64,000 bases of DNA from Anaerovibrio slackiae (GCF_009695585.1 NZ_VUNR01000013.1:16816-80815); one strand, 5' to 3'; numbered from the stretch's first letter, positions 22,518-32,512 are shown. Translations and numbers: made by a program. The notes: generated by a model not told the origin, from the letters alone.

Positions 22518-22856
22518 ATGGATGAGGAATATATGGAATACATATCGTATGTCGGAAAAATTATTGACAAACGGACAAAGCTAGAACAGCTGGCGGAGGA
22601 AGCGGCGGAGCTTTCCAAGGCGTGCTTAAAGCTGATTAGGGCAAGCGGCTTCAGCAACAATGTGACGCCGGTCGACAGGGAGGAAGCATTACGGAACCTT
22701 CGTGAGGAATTCGCAGATGTGAATATGTGCTACTACCTACTTTTCAGGAGCTATGAGACAAGGCAGTCTATCATAATGAGGCCAAAATGGAAACGCTGGG
22801 CGCTCCGCTTAGGTTATCCAGGAAAAGGTAAGGAAGGTGAGGAACAGAATGGATGA
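22518..22856 (+). CDS. MazG-like nucleotide pyrophosphohydrolase
   Basis: The product is 112 aa with the MazG/dUTPase-like metal motif split over two helices: EQLAEEAAELSKACLKL and LREEFADVNMCYYLL. Family members hydrolyse non-canonical NTPs or alarmones. Phage copies may adjust nucleotide pools. AGGAAGG precedes the ATG at 22518. It overlaps the next small gene by 8 bp. Confidence 0.75.
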   Translation: MDEEYMEYISYVGKIIDKRTKLEQLAEEAAELSKACLKLIRASGFSNNVTPVDREEALRNLREEFADVNMCYYLLFRSYETRQSIIMRPKWKRWALRLGYPGKGKEGEEQNG

Positions 22857-22992
22857 ACAGGAATACTATCAGAAACGTAAGGAAATCATAGAGATGTTCA
22901 AGCAGCACCAGCTGCAATCCAGGGAGGCAACATCCCGATTGAAGGAGCTGGAAATGGAATACCGGAAGATAAGCCGCAAGGCTAAGAAGTGA
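22849..22992 (+). CDS. 47-aa coiled-coil peptide
   Basis: The ORF encodes MDEQEYYQKRKEIIEMFKQH and continues as one charged helix ending SRKAKK. GGAAGGTGAGG lies just upstream and it overlaps the MazG gene. It looks like a small accessory or DNA-binding helix. The function is unknown. Confidence 0.5.
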   Translation: MDEQEYYQKRKEIIEMFKQHQLQSREATSRLKELEMEYRKISRKAKK

Positions 22993-23013
22993 AGAAGGGG
23001 AGTGTGACATGAT

Positions 23014-23517
23014 ATGAAAGGTAATAAGAATGATTGTGTGACACTCGCACAAAATCACTTGTCCAATATGGTTTACTACCAAAAGTTCCTGGACAACGCG
23101 GCAGCAGATATGGAGGATATAAGGCACAGGCTTGAGTCTGTGCCCGTTGCTGTGTCACATTATGGCATAGACGGTACAAAAGGCAGCGGTGGTGATGGTA
23201 TGATTGGTGTTGAGGCCGAGGCGGAGAGGCGTATATTGCTCATGTCGCAGCTGGTCAGCTTGGAGAAAAGCACAACGGAAACGGCCTCGCTCCTGGGCAA
23301 GCTGGAAGCCGCCATCATGCTACTGCCCAAGCTGGAGAAAGATGTAGTGGAAACAGTTTACAAGAACGGCATCCGCATAGAGAAAGCAAAGGACATTCAT
23401 CACATGTCAGAGCGTACCTGCCGCAGGGTGTGCCGTCAGGCAGTGTGCAAGATTGCAGTAACATTATATGGTGCGGCTGCTGCCAGGGAGATATTTTTTG
23501 CTCGGGCAGTAGAATGA
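23014..23517 (+). CDS. ArpU/RinA-type late transcription regulator (tentative)
   Basis: The product is 167 aa. The C-terminus has a sigma-4-like HTH (VYKNGIRIEKAKDIHHMSERTCRRVCRQA), as in phage late-gene activators. A helical N-terminal half precedes it. It is the last early gene, directly before the late promoter region and terminase, which is the usual place for such activators. Assignment rests on position and the HTH, so RinA, ArpU or another family cannot be told apart. Confidence 0.6.
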   Translation: MKGNKNDCVTLAQNHLSNMVYYQKFLDNAAADMEDIRHRLESVPVAVSHYGIDGTKGSGGDGMIGVEAEAERRILLMSQLVSLEKSTTETASLLGKLEAAIMLLPKLEKDVVETVYKNGIRIEKAKDIHHMSERTCRRVCRQAVCKIAVTLYGAAAAREIFFARAVE

Positions 23518-23575
23518 ATAGTCAATGCGTAAAAGTAGGTTGGCCAAAAAATGGCGGATATGACACTGCAACCTG

Positions 23576-23584
23576 TGATATAAT
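23576..23584 (+). promoter_or_regulatory. Likely late promoter (extended -10)
   Basis: TGATATAAT with no consensus -35 suggests an activator-dependent promoter, which fits the putative late regulator just upstream. The sequence before it (23545-23575) is where such an activator would bind. Confidence 0.5.
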
Positions 23585-23651
23585 ATAAACTGTCAGTAGT
23601 TGGGAATTGACGCAAGCTTCATAGTCCTCCTTTTTATAAAACATTTCCGGA

Positions 23652-23683
23652 AAAGGCACTCCAGCAACAGGGGGTGCCTTTTT
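23652..23683 (+). terminator. Hairpin with T run before the terminase genes
   Basis: AAAGGCACTCC (23652-23662) pairs with GGGGTGCCTTTT (23671-23682), leaving a short loop and a T run. It lies between the late promoter and terS, so it may be an antitermination or attenuation point. Confidence 0.6.
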
Positions 23684-23711
23684 ACTTGCAAAAAAGTTAG
23701 GTGGTGAGCGT

Positions 23712-24122
23712 ATGGCAGACAACAGCAAATTAACCCAGCAGCAGGAGCTATTCGCTCAGAATATTGCAAAGGGCATGAATGATACGGATGCTTACAAGGC
23801 TGCTGGCTACAAGGCAAAAAACGACCAGACCGCGCAGGCATGTGGCAGCAGGCTGCGGCTTCGGCCAAAGATACAGGCAAGGCTCAGGGAACTGGCGGAT
23901 GAAGCGCGGGCCCCCAACATAATGGACAGGCAGCAGATACAGTCACGGCTGACGGAGTACGCCATGCGAAAGGAACAGCCGGATGAGGTGGTTCCCACTG
24001 TGGCGGAGTCCATAAAGGCCATGGAGATGCTATCTAGGCTTCAGGGCTTGTTCATAGATAAGCAGCAGGTTGAGCTTAACGGAGCACTGCCGGTCATGAT
24101 TAGGAATGATGTTCATGAGTAG
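23712..24122 (+). CDS. terS: Terminase small subunit
   Basis: The product is 136 aa of the Terminase_2 type: LTQQQELFAQNIAKGMNDTDAYKAAGY is the DNA-binding HTH start, followed by a helical oligomerisation region. It recognises the packaging site. TTAGGTGG precedes the ATG. It overlaps the large subunit gene. Confidence 0.88.
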   Translation: MADNSKLTQQQELFAQNIAKGMNDTDAYKAAGYKAKNDQTAQACGSRLRLRPKIQARLRELADEARAPNIMDRQQIQSRLTEYAMRKEQPDEVVPTVAESIKAMEMLSRLQGLFIDKQQVELNGALPVMIRNDVHE

Positions 24123-25506
24123 CGGTGCAATTACCATATCCATGCAGGAAATGCTGGGAAAGGGATATGCGGAATTCTGGAATTCAAAGAAACGTTATGT
24201 GGTATGCAAGGGCTCCAGAGCTTCAAAGAAGTCCGTAACAGCGGCATATAAGATAATGGTGCGCATGATGGAAATGCCTCTGGCGAATACGCTGGTAATC
24301 AGGAAGACCGGCTCCACACTGAAAGATTCCTGCTGGGCAAAGCTGCAATGGGCAGCAGAAATGCTGAAAGTATCGCACTTGTGGCACTTCACAAAGAATC
24401 CGCTGGAAGCTACCTACATCCCTACCGGGCAGAAGATACTTTTTAGGGGACTGGATGAGCCCTTAAAGCTGACATCCATTACAGTTTCCAAAGGTTATCT
24501 TTGCTTTGCGTGGCTGGAGGAGGCCTATGAGATTGATGAGCAAAGTTTCAATACTGTAGATGAATCCCTGCGTGGCGTTATGCCAGAGGGATATTACATC
24601 CAGTGGCTGATTATCTTCAATCCCTGGGACAGTTCATCTTGGTTAAAACGGCGGTTCTTTGACGAGCCGCACCCTAACGTGCTGGCTATGACAACGACAT
24701 ATAAGTGCAACGAATGGCTTTCCAAGGATGACTTGGAGAAGTTTGAGGATATGAGAAAGACGGATCCGGAACGCTATAAGGTGGCCGGGCTTGCCGAGTG
24801 GGGCGTGGCTGCCGGACGGTACTTTAAGCAGTGGGATAGCAGTGTGCACATAGTAGAGCCATTCCAGATACCACAAGGCTGGACGAGGTTTCGGTCATGT
24901 GACTGGGGCAGTGCCAGGCCGTATGCTGTGCTATGGTTTGCTATAGACTATGATAATAACATGTATTGCTACCGTGAGCTGTACGGCTGGGGTGGCAAAC
25001 CGAATGTGGGCACTGGTGAAACCGCCAAGGAAGTAGGGCAGAGGATAGCGAAGCTGGAAAAGGCTACTGAGAATGTCAGGTATGGTGTGCTGGATAACGC
25101 CTGCTGGGCGCGGACGGGAGTTACCGGGCCGACTATAGCAGAGGAAATAAACAATGTGCTGACTAAAAGCAAGCTGGTGACGTTTGGCAAGTGTTCCAAA
25201 GGGCGCATAGAGATGGCAAACGCCTTCAAGCAGCGCCTGATTGGCAACAAGCAGAAGGACGGCAGTTTTAAGCCTGCCATCTACTTTTTCTCTACCTGCG
25301 TGCATACTATCAGGACGATACCGCAGCTGGCACATGATGAGCATAACCCGGAGACATACGACACAAAGGGCGAAGACCATATTGCAGATACGATTGGCTA
25401 CGCCTGCTTATCGCGGCCTTGGACGCCGACAAAGCCTGCTAAGGACAAGGAAATAGACGGCTGGCGAGAAAATGAATACAGGAAGCCATCCGCATGGAGT
25501 ACATAA
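24115..25506 (+). CDS. terL: Terminase large subunit
   Basis: The product is 463 aa, PBSX/Terminase_3 type. The ATPase P-loop variant GSRASKKS is near residue 33 and the Walker B-like WLEEAYE follows at about 140. The nuclease domain begins at CDWGSARPYAV near 261 and has a later acidic cluster (GEDHIADTIGYA). It pumps DNA and cuts it. The start at 24115 is chosen for TAGGA spacing. ATGs at 24106 and 24109 are alternatives. It overlaps the portal gene. Confidence 0.92.
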   Translation: MSSGAITISMQEMLGKGYAEFWNSKKRYVVCKGSRASKKSVTAAYKIMVRMMEMPLANTLVIRKTGSTLKDSCWAKLQWAAEMLKVSHLWHFTKNPLEATYIPTGQKILFRGLDEPLKLTSITVSKGYLCFAWLEEAYEIDEQSFNTVDESLRGVMPEGYYIQWLIIFNPWDSSSWLKRRFFDEPHPNVLAMTTTYKCNEWLSKDDLEKFEDMRKTDPERYKVAGLAEWGVAAGRYFKQWDSSVHIVEPFQIPQGWTRFRSCDWGSARPYAVLWFAIDYDNNMYCYRELYGWGGKPNVGTGETAKEVGQRIAKLEKATENVRYGVLDNACWARTGVTGPTIAEEINNVLTKSKLVTFGKCSKGRIEMANAFKQRLIGNKQKDGSFKPAIYFFSTCVHTIRTIPQLAHDEHNPETYDTKGEDHIADTIGYACLSRPWTPTKPAKDKEIDGWRENEYRKPSAWST

Positions 25507-27710
25507 GGGTGACTGATAAGGCGATTGATGAGGTGATTGATTTGGCAGCAACAGAAGATGTTTTTGAAAGGCATAGCACTGACGATACTGAACACTCCGT
25601 GATTGGCAAGTTCAGGCGGTGGTTTGAGGAAGCAGCTGACTGGGCAGCAGACTGGCGTGAGGAAGCAAAGCAGGACTATGATTTTGTGGCTGGCAAGCAG
25701 TGGGAGCAGGCAGACATTGAAAGATTCCATGAATCGGGCAGACCTGCCATAACCATCAACCGCATCAAGCCTCTTATTAACGTATTGAGCGGCTACCAGA
25801 GGCTGAACAGGTATGACATAGAGTTCCTGCCACGGACCGGCGATGATGTTGATATTTGCCAGGTGCGCAAGGGTATCACAAAATATATCCTTGATGAGTG
25901 CGATTATGATTCCGAAGAATCTCATGCTTTTCTTGATGCTGCTATTGGCGGACTAGGCTGGTTTGATGTTGGTTACAAATTCCGTCCGGAAGTAAATGAC
26001 GGCGAGGCGTATGTGAAGCGTGAGGACCCGTTCAGTATTTATGTTGACCCGGAAGCTCACAAGACTGATTTCAGTGATGCAAAGTATATCTGCCGTGCCA
26101 AATGGGTAGACAAGGACGAGCTGGTCATAACGTACCCGGAGCATAAAGCTGAGATAATGGCACAATATGCCATTTATGACAATGCTGAGAAGAATGATGG
26201 AGCGTATGAAGACCCGCTGTGGTACAAACGTGACATTCAAAAGGCGCGTATGGTGGAGTGTTGGTACAAGGTCAAGGAGCGCGAGAGCATCTATTATATG
26301 CAGGACGGCAGTGTGCTGGCACAGGGAGAGATTACGCCAGAGCACTTTCTTAGCGGCGCTGTGCAGGGATACACCAACACCAAAGTAACGAAAGTGCGCT
26401 GTGCTGTTTTTATTGAGCGGTTCCTGCTGGAGGATATACCATCACCGTATGAGCATGGGGAGTTTCCTTTCGTGCCAATTGTCTGCTACAACTATGGCAC
26501 CGGGGATTTACCGGCAGGCTTTGTGCGGGACTTGAAGGACCCGCAGCGGGAGATTAACAAGCGGCGCATCCAGGAGCTGCACATACTGAATACCACGGGA
26601 AATGGCGGTGGCTGGATTGAAGAAGATGCAATGGACAGCCGCCAGAAGGCAGAGTTTGAGCGAAAGGGAAACACTCCTGGCTATTTTGCTGAGGTTCGTC
26701 CTGGGGCAATATCTCAGGGAAAAATCCATGAGCGTATAATGGGGCAGATACCTGCTGCTGTTATTCAGGCAGAAAACCAGGCAACAGCAGATTTGACCGC
26801 TGTGTCAGGTATCAATGAGGCATTGATGGGGACGGACATAGCTTCCACATCGTCAGGACGTGCCATCGAGTTAAAGCAGAAGCAGGCGATTACCCATATT
26901 GCGCCGATGTTTGACAACCTTCGCAAAGCGAAGAAGAAGATTGCATATCGTCTCTGGGGGAAGCGCGGCTTTAAAGGCATCATTCCACAGTATTACACCG
27001 ATGATAAGGTTTATCGCGTTGAGGGAAAGAACGGTCAGCAGTTCATCAGGGTAAATCAGCAGGTTATCCAGCAGGACCCGTTAGGAAGGATTATCCACCA
27101 AACGTTGAACAATCTTTCCGAGGGCGAGTTCGACATTGTTATAAGTGATACGCAGGCATCTACAACGCAGCGTCAGGCACAGCTGTGGAGTTTAGTGGAC
27201 AGCGTAAAGAACCTGGGCATACCTGGAGATTTGATATTTGATGTTATTCTGGACCTGTCCGACCTGCCTAACAAAGAAGAAATTAAGCAACGCTGGCAGC
27301 AGCGTCAGCAGGCGCAGGCACAGGCACAGCAGCAACAGGCCCAGCAGCAGTTGCAGCTGGAGATGATAAAGAACCAGAGCCAAAGCCAGAGCATCAGCTT
27401 CAAGGATGCGCCGTTGCCAATTCAGCTGGCGATGGCAGCCAAGCAGGGGCTGATTGATGCGCAGATTGCGCAGTACGCAATCAACCTATCTGTTCAGCAG
27501 ATGTTTCCACAATTGGCGGAGCAAATGCAGCAGCAGGCACAGCAGGCCGCTGTGCAGCAACAGATGCAGCTTGCAGCCCAACAGCAGCAGGAACAGCAGG
27601 CACAGCCGTCAATCGCACAACAGCAGCCTAACAACGGCAGAGGCCAAGGGGGCGGCATGACACAGGCAGCTGTCCAGTCTTTGATTAATGGACAGGGTCC
27701 TGCAATGTAA
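25494..27710 (+). CDS. Portal protein, P22-like
   Basis: The product is 738 aa, the size of P22 gp1-like portals. Typical segments are DYDFVAGKQWEQADIERFHESGRPAITINRIKPLIN (start of the clip/wing region), FVPIVCYNYG and DLKDPQREINKRR. A very Gln-rich C-terminal tail begins near residue 600 (QQRQQAQAQAQQQQAQQQLQ). A barrel-like long portal fits a podovirus that packages ejection proteins. AGGAAG precedes the ATG. Confidence 0.9.
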   Translation: MEYIRVTDKAIDEVIDLAATEDVFERHSTDDTEHSVIGKFRRWFEEAADWAADWREEAKQDYDFVAGKQWEQADIERFHESGRPAITINRIKPLINVLSGYQRLNRYDIEFLPRTGDDVDICQVRKGITKYILDECDYDSEESHAFLDAAIGGLGWFDVGYKFRPEVNDGEAYVKREDPFSIYVDPEAHKTDFSDAKYICRAKWVDKDELVITYPEHKAEIMAQYAIYDNAEKNDGAYEDPLWYKRDIQKARMVECWYKVKERESIYYMQDGSVLAQGEITPEHFLSGAVQGYTNTKVTKVRCAVFIERFLLEDIPSPYEHGEFPFVPIVCYNYGTGDLPAGFVRDLKDPQREINKRRIQELHILNTTGNGGGWIEEDAMDSRQKAEFERKGNTPGYFAEVRPGAISQGKIHERIMGQIPAAVIQAENQATADLTAVSGINEALMGTDIASTSSGRAIELKQKQAITHIAPMFDNLRKAKKKIAYRLWGKRGFKGIIPQYYTDDKVYRVEGKNGQQFIRVNQQVIQQDPLGRIIHQTLNNLSEGEFDIVISDTQASTTQRQAQLWSLVDSVKNLGIPGDLIFDVILDLSDLPNKEEIKQRWQQRQQAQAQAQQQQAQQQLQLEMIKNQSQSQSISFKDAPLPIQLAMAAKQGLIDAQIAQYAINLSVQQMFPQLAEQMQQQAQQAAVQQQMQLAAQQQQEQQAQPSIAQQQPNNGRGQGGGMTQAAVQSLINGQGPAM

Positions 27711-27722
27711 GGAGGTGATAGC

Positions 27723-27950
27723 ATGGCAGTAAGGAAAGCAAAGCCGATTATCAATGAGGCAGATTCAGATGCGACTCAGGGTGTACCAGTCAATGAAACT
27801 GAAATTAAGGAGGCACCAGCTCCTTTTGAAGCGTTTCGCCTGAATCTCATTCAGCTTGGCAACGAGATGATTGAAAAGGTTCGTGGTAAGCAGATTGATG
27901 TTTGTGATGGCATCGATAAGATTGTGTCTATCTATAATGCAGTGAAGTAG
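27723..27950 (+). CDS. Hypothetical structural-region protein, 75 aa
   Basis: It begins MAVRKAKPIINEADSDATQG and ends in one amphipathic helix. AAGGAGGTGATA precedes the ATG. Its position between portal and scaffold genes suggests a head accessory role, but no family is recognised. Confidence 0.65.
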   Translation: MAVRKAKPIINEADSDATQGVPVNETEIKEAPAPFEAFRLNLIQLGNEMIEKVRGKQIDVCDGIDKIVSIYNAVK

Positions 27951-27971
27951 GCTGTTTCAGCCTGCTGCTAT

Positions 27972-28003
27972 AAAACGCGTCGCCTGCGGTTAAAGGGCGT
28001 TTT
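27972..28003 (+). terminator. Terminator-like hairpin between portal and scaffold units
   Basis: AAAACGC (27972-27978) pairs with GCGTTTT (27997-28003). With the T-rich 3' arm this could partly terminate portal-unit transcripts and set a higher level for the capsid genes downstream. Confidence 0.5.
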
Positions 28004-28068
28004 CCGTGCCGCCTACGATAAGGGCGCATTTCGTACACTGAAACGATATTCAGAAAGGAAGTATTCAA

Positions 28069-29247
28069 ATGAGCAGAATGAATTTTGTTTTTGATTTGCA
28101 GATGTTTGCAGAAGACGATGAGCATGTTGATGATAATGCCAATGAGGGCGTTGTAGAGGAAAAAGCAGGCAATGCTTCTGGCAGTGAGGAAGAAAACTTT
28201 GAGGTGCCGGATGAGCTGGCAGGTATTCCGGAGGATATTGCCAGGGAGATTGTGGCCGAGCATGAGCAGAACCAGCAGTCTCCGGAGGAAAGCGACAATA
28301 ATGCTGAAGGAAACAGTTCAGATTCAACCGCTGAAGATGGCAGCGATAACAACCATGATGATGAAGAACTGGTGCCAAAGGAGCCTATTCCATATGTGCG
28401 ATTTAAGCAGCAGGTGGACAAGAACCGCCAGCTGGAGGAGCTGGTGAAAAACCTTCAGCAGAGGCTGGAAAGCGGAAGTCAGGGTGATGTTAATCAGTCG
28501 TCCCAGGCGCCTAATATGCAGGTTGTGAATGTTGCACAGCCGCAGAACCAGCAGGCTGCTGATAGCACTCAGCAGGCAATGCCTATCCTTAATGATGATG
28601 TTGCAGCTAAGATTCAGCAGGCCATTGATAGCGAGGCTATGCAGCTTTCCGGCGTGACAGCGGAGGAAATAGCGGGTTTCAAGTACCTTGACGATGATGA
28701 TAAACGCAAGCAGACATGGGAAACCGCCCGCCGTATGGCTCAGAACAATGTCATGCAGAAGATCGCCATGGCACGTCAGCAGCAGATGGAGCAGAGCCGC
28801 CGTGTGATTGCACAGCATAATCAGGCGGTACTGGACTATAACTCTTTCGCCCAGAAGGAGTTCAAGGACCCTGAGTACAAGAACATCATGCAGTATGCGA
28901 CCAATGAATACTTCGAGAAGGAGACCGGGCAGACGGAGCAGGGCGTGATTGCGGCAGCCTACTCACGTATCGAGCACAATACAGCCTCGCCGCAGGATAT
29001 TGCCCTGATTAAGCGGTATTACACCGATGCCAAGAACTCCTATATGGCCAGGTATGGCAAGAGCAACAAGAACAACAACGTATTGAGTAAAGTAAAGCAG
29101 GGAAAGGCATTTCCGCGTTCCTCAACCATTGATGGGGCCGGTACTGATACCGGCGGCGTTACGCTTGAAACACTGTCCAAAATGCTTGAGGATAAGCCGT
29201 TTGATGAGATACCAAAGGAGTACCAGGAGATGCTTTTAGGCTATTGA
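28069..29247 (+). CDS. Scaffold protein
   Basis: The product is 392 aa. It is very acidic and Asn/Gln-rich in the first 150 residues (EDDEHVDDNANEG). A helical coiled-coil middle and a basic C-terminal helical tail follow, as in capsid scaffolds. It lies directly before the coat gene. It starts MSRMNFVFDLQMF, a common start for Bacillota scaffold proteins. AGAAAGGAAG precedes the ATG. Confidence 0.8.
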   Translation: MSRMNFVFDLQMFAEDDEHVDDNANEGVVEEKAGNASGSEEENFEVPDELAGIPEDIAREIVAEHEQNQQSPEESDNNAEGNSSDSTAEDGSDNNHDDEELVPKEPIPYVRFKQQVDKNRQLEELVKNLQQRLESGSQGDVNQSSQAPNMQVVNVAQPQNQQAADSTQQAMPILNDDVAAKIQQAIDSEAMQLSGVTAEEIAGFKYLDDDDKRKQTWETARRMAQNNVMQKIAMARQQQMEQSRRVIAQHNQAVLDYNSFAQKEFKDPEYKNIMQYATNEYFEKETGQTEQGVIAAAYSRIEHNTASPQDIALIKRYYTDAKNSYMARYGKSNKNNNVLSKVKQGKAFPRSSTIDGAGTDTGGVTLETLSKMLEDKPFDEIPKEYQEMLLGY

Positions 29248-29287
29248 TAGCCGCCTGCTGTTCGTATCATGAAAGGAATGATATTAA

Positions 29288-30277
29288 ATGGCATTGACTA
29301 CAATTCCTAAGGAATTAGTCCTGAAAGCGTGGGCAAAGAATTGCTGGGAGGCAGGCCTCCGCAAGTGTTTTTTTCAGCGCTTTACAGGCAATAGCTCCGA
29401 CAACATCGTACAGATTAAGACTGACCTGCAGAAGGGCAGGGGCGACAGCATCAATATTCCATTGCTGCTGCCGCTGAAGGGGACAGGCATTAGCGGTGAT
29501 AATATGCTGGAAGGCAACGAGGAAGCAATGATTTACCGCTCCTTCGATGTCAGCATAGACCAGGTTCGTAATGCAGTCCGCCTGACCGGCCGCTTCGAGG
29601 AGCAGAAGACTCAGCAGAATATGCGGGAGGATGCCCGTACCAACCTGTCCAACTGGCTGGCTGATACCATCGACAAGAAGATTTTCAAGGTGCTCAGCAC
29701 ATCCCCGTCTGCTGACAGGGTGGTTTATGCCGGTTCCGCTAACTCCGAGAATACCATCGGTGCAGCTGATGTATTCAGCACCGACATTATTGGCGAGGCA
29801 AAGCGGCTGGCTACGGCTGATGAAGACACCGCTGTGCGTCCTATTCGTATCAATGGTGCAGACCGCTATATCATGATTATCGACCAGTATCAGGCCCGCG
29901 ACCTGATGAAGGATGCCCGCTGGCTGGAAGCTCAGCAGTATGCCAATATCCGTGGTGAGAAGAACCCTATTTTTACCGGTGCTCTCGGCATGTATAACGG
30001 CGTTGTCATTCATCAGTGCAATCGCGTACTGCGTACTGATACCGGTGCTTCCAACACCAAGGTAGGTCACGCATTGTTCTTGGGGGCTCAGGCAGCCGTT
30101 ATGGCTGTTGGCAACAATCCGCGCTGGGACGAGAAGACCTTCGACTACGGGAACCAGTATGGTGTTTCCTTTGGCCGCATGTTTGGCATCAAGAAGTCTG
30201 CTTTTGACTATGATGGTGATGGCATGGCAACCGATTACGGCTGCGTAAATGTCATGACGTCCTCCGTGGATGATTAA
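29288..30277 (+). CDS. Major capsid protein (N4 gp56-like family)
   Basis: The product is 329 aa. KGRGDSINIPLLLPLKGTG and DQVRNAVRLTGRFEEQKTQQNMREDA are characteristic of this HK97-fold coat family, found in podoviruses and related phages. The gene is strongly codon-biased and follows the scaffold gene. GAAAGGAATG lies upstream of the ATG. Confidence 0.88.
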   Translation: MALTTIPKELVLKAWAKNCWEAGLRKCFFQRFTGNSSDNIVQIKTDLQKGRGDSINIPLLLPLKGTGISGDNMLEGNEEAMIYRSFDVSIDQVRNAVRLTGRFEEQKTQQNMREDARTNLSNWLADTIDKKIFKVLSTSPSADRVVYAGSANSENTIGAADVFSTDIIGEAKRLATADEDTAVRPIRINGADRYIMIIDQYQARDLMKDARWLEAQQYANIRGEKNPIFTGALGMYNGVVIHQCNRVLRTDTGASNTKVGHALFLGAQAAVMAVGNNPRWDEKTFDYGNQYGVSFGRMFGIKKSAFDYDGDGMATDYGCVNVMTSSVDD

Positions 30278-30356
30278 TTGATTGATTGACGGAAAGTTGC
30301 TGAGGCGTGCCAGGCGCCGGTACGCCTTCATGCAGCTTGCTTAGGAGGTGCTTATA

Positions 30357-31010
30357 GTGACTTTGGTGGATATTATTGACAGGGTGCGTACAAATACCCA
30401 CGACAAGGATGTTCTGGAGTATGAAGATACGACCATTACGGACTATATCAACGATGGCATCAGGTTTGTACGCCGGACTATCCTCAGTATTGATGCGTTG
30501 CAGCTGCTTGATGATATTGTCACAGGCACGTTACCGGCAGGTGAAGCCATAATTCAGCAGGATATGAGGTCCTCGGCAGTGCTTGAGGTTCGCATTAATG
30601 GAAAACGGATTGACAGGATAAGCCCTTGGGGAATTTACGATACCAGGGAGCGGGGAATGCCGCAGGGATATTTTGTAACCGGCTTCGGTAAGATTAATGT
30701 ATGGCCTGTACCATCTGAAGATGTGGAGTACAGCATAATGGCCATACGCGACATGGTATTACTTAGAAACCTTGACGACGAGTTCCCAATGATGAATGAG
30801 CTGGTTGATTTCGTTGTGGAGTATGCCTGCATCAGAGCATCCATGACGAATGAGTTTGATTTATCCCAGGAAACTAGTGTAATGGGTTCAGTGGTTTCCC
30901 AGATTGAAGATTTGATCAGGAAGTATAATTCCAGAGGCATACAGGCTGGCGGTTATTGGGACACGGCTGAAACCGCTATTAGCGATTATGGCAGGAGGCG
31001 TTACAGATGA
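30357..31010 (+). CDS. Head-tail adaptor/connector protein
   Basis: The product is 217 aa, mostly helical, starting at GTG 30357 after AGGAGG. Features such as YEDTTITDYINDGIRFVRRTI and FPMMNELVDFVVEYACIRASM match phage adaptor proteins encoded after the coat gene (P22 gp4-like place). The assignment is by position and pattern. It overlaps the next gene by 4 bp. Confidence 0.65.
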   Translation: MTLVDIIDRVRTNTHDKDVLEYEDTTITDYINDGIRFVRRTILSIDALQLLDDIVTGTLPAGEAIIQQDMRSSAVLEVRINGKRIDRISPWGIYDTRERGMPQGYFVTGFGKINVWPVPSEDVEYSIMAIRDMVLLRNLDDEFPMMNELVDFVVEYACIRASMTNEFDLSQETSVMGSVVSQIEDLIRKYNSRGIQAGGYWDTAETAISDYGRRRYR

Positions 31011-32512
31011 GGCTGTCAGCAAAGCACGCTAATCAGCAGACAGTTGAATATAGGGACTTTACCGGCGGGCTGAATACGACCAATGCAATAGAGATGATTG
31101 AGATGAATGAGCTTAATCGCTGCGTGAATTTTGAGCTTATGGGTAATCTTCTCCGGACAGTATCAGGTACCAAGGATATTTACAGGACTGACAGCCTTCA
31201 TTTCACAGATATGTTCTTCGACACAATTAACGGTTTGCTGCTGCTGTGCACCAAGGATAGGCATGTATATACGCTTATGACGGATGGCACGCAGCTGACT
31301 GACAGGGGAACGCTCACAGGCAAAGTAACGCCTGGATTTGCTTCATGGGAAGATGGCGTTTTGATTGCTTCCGGCGGAAAGCTGCAATACTGGAATGGGG
31401 CGGAGCTTGTAGCCATTGAAGCCTCCCCAGATGTATGCAACGGTGTATTTGTAAGCCATGGCCGGGTAATTGTTTATTATGACGATGTAATCCACTATTC
31501 TGCTGTTGGTGATGAAACCAACTGGACTGAGGACTCCAACGATGATTCATCCTCCAAATGGCTTCAGGTCGGCTATAAGGATGGCGGAAAGATAACGGCA
31601 GTAGTTAATCTTTCTGCCGATATAATTGCTTTCAAGAGCAACAACACCGCCTTTCATATTGCCGGGCAATACCCGGACTGGGCGCAAAGAGAAATAAGCC
31701 GCAACATCAGCAACAGAAGCTGGAGAACTGCACTTGCTCTAACAAATAGTGCAGTCGTGCTAGGGGATAATTCCTTGCAGGCGTTATCAACTACAGATGA
31801 TTACGGTGAAATAAAAGCAAGTGACTTAGGGGTAAAGGTTCAGGACAATATAAAGGCGTTGCCTTCAAGTATGAAGCTGAGGTATGTTGCTCCTTTAAAC
31901 CAGCTATGGCTCATCAGTGGCGAAAGAAGATTTTTGTTCATGGATGTGGCAAGGGGAGCATTCTTCATGCGCGAATATAATTCACCTGCGGTAGATGTCT
32001 GTTACCGCAGGGAAACTGTATTTGTATTGAAAGATAACGCTGTTTGTTATCTTGATAACGGCATGGACATACACGATGACGGTGAGCCTTTGAGATGGGA
32101 AATGTACTGCAAGACAATAGTGTCATACAATGATTATCTGGTTAAGCGTGGCAGGGTAGACATAACGCCGTTATTTCAGACTTATGCATATGTGAATTAC
32201 TATGTTGGGCATGTATTGTATTCCGAGCTTGTGCCGAAGGAAGCTCTGCAGATATGGCACGATTACACCCAGATATATCATAGCAAGCGTGGCATAAAGG
32301 GCAAACCTATTGCCAACATTTATACGAACGGTGATGAAATATATGACAATGATTATGAAATATATGGCAACACAACTTACTTAAAATCCACTGCTTATGT
32401 GCGGCAGAGCAAACGGCAGCTTGACCGCCATAAGGCCATCAAAACTTACGGCAAGGGTTCTGGTGGGAGATTTATATTAAACCTTATCAGTTATGATGTA
32501 GCGGAGGTGTAA
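31007..32512 (+). CDS. Beta-propeller-like tail stabilisation protein
   Basis: The product is 501 aa, rich in short beta strands (MFFDTINGLLLLCTKDRHVY, VLIASGGKLQYWNGAEL, VFVSHGRVIVYYDDVIHYS). This suggests a propeller as in P22 gp10-like plug or stabilisation proteins. Its place after the adaptor gene agrees. No enzyme motif is seen. Confidence 0.6.
   Translation: MRLSAKHANQQTVEYRDFTGGLNTTNAIEMIEMNELNRCVNFELMGNLLRTVSGTKDIYRTDSLHFTDMFFDTINGLLLLCTKDRHVYTLMTDGTQLTDRGTLTGKVTPGFASWEDGVLIASGGKLQYWNGAELVAIEASPDVCNGVFVSHGRVIVYYDDVIHYSAVGDETNWTEDSNDDSSSKWLQVGYKDGGKITAVVNLSADIIAFKSNNTAFHIAGQYPDWAQREISRNISNRSWRTALALTNSAVVLGDNSLQALSTTDDYGEIKASDLGVKVQDNIKALPSSMKLRYVAPLNQLWLISGERRFLFMDVARGAFFMREYNSPAVDVCYRRETVFVLKDNAVCYLDNGMDIHDDGEPLRWEMYCKTIVSYNDYLVKRGRVDITPLFQTYAYVNYYVGHVLYSELVPKEALQIWHDYTQIYHSKRGIKGKPIANIYTNGDEIYDNDYEIYGNTTYLKSTAYVRQSKRQLDRHKAIKTYGKGSGGRFILNLISYDVAEV

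Noticed and set aside
27301..27620. Gln-rich repeats of the portal gene as a mobile or regulatory repeat
   Set aside because: CAG/CAA runs simply encode the Gln-rich portal tail and show no regular DNA unit.
29315..30331. 338-codon ORF antisense to the coat gene
   Set aside because: It is a shadow of a strongly biased coat gene and has no recognisable motif.
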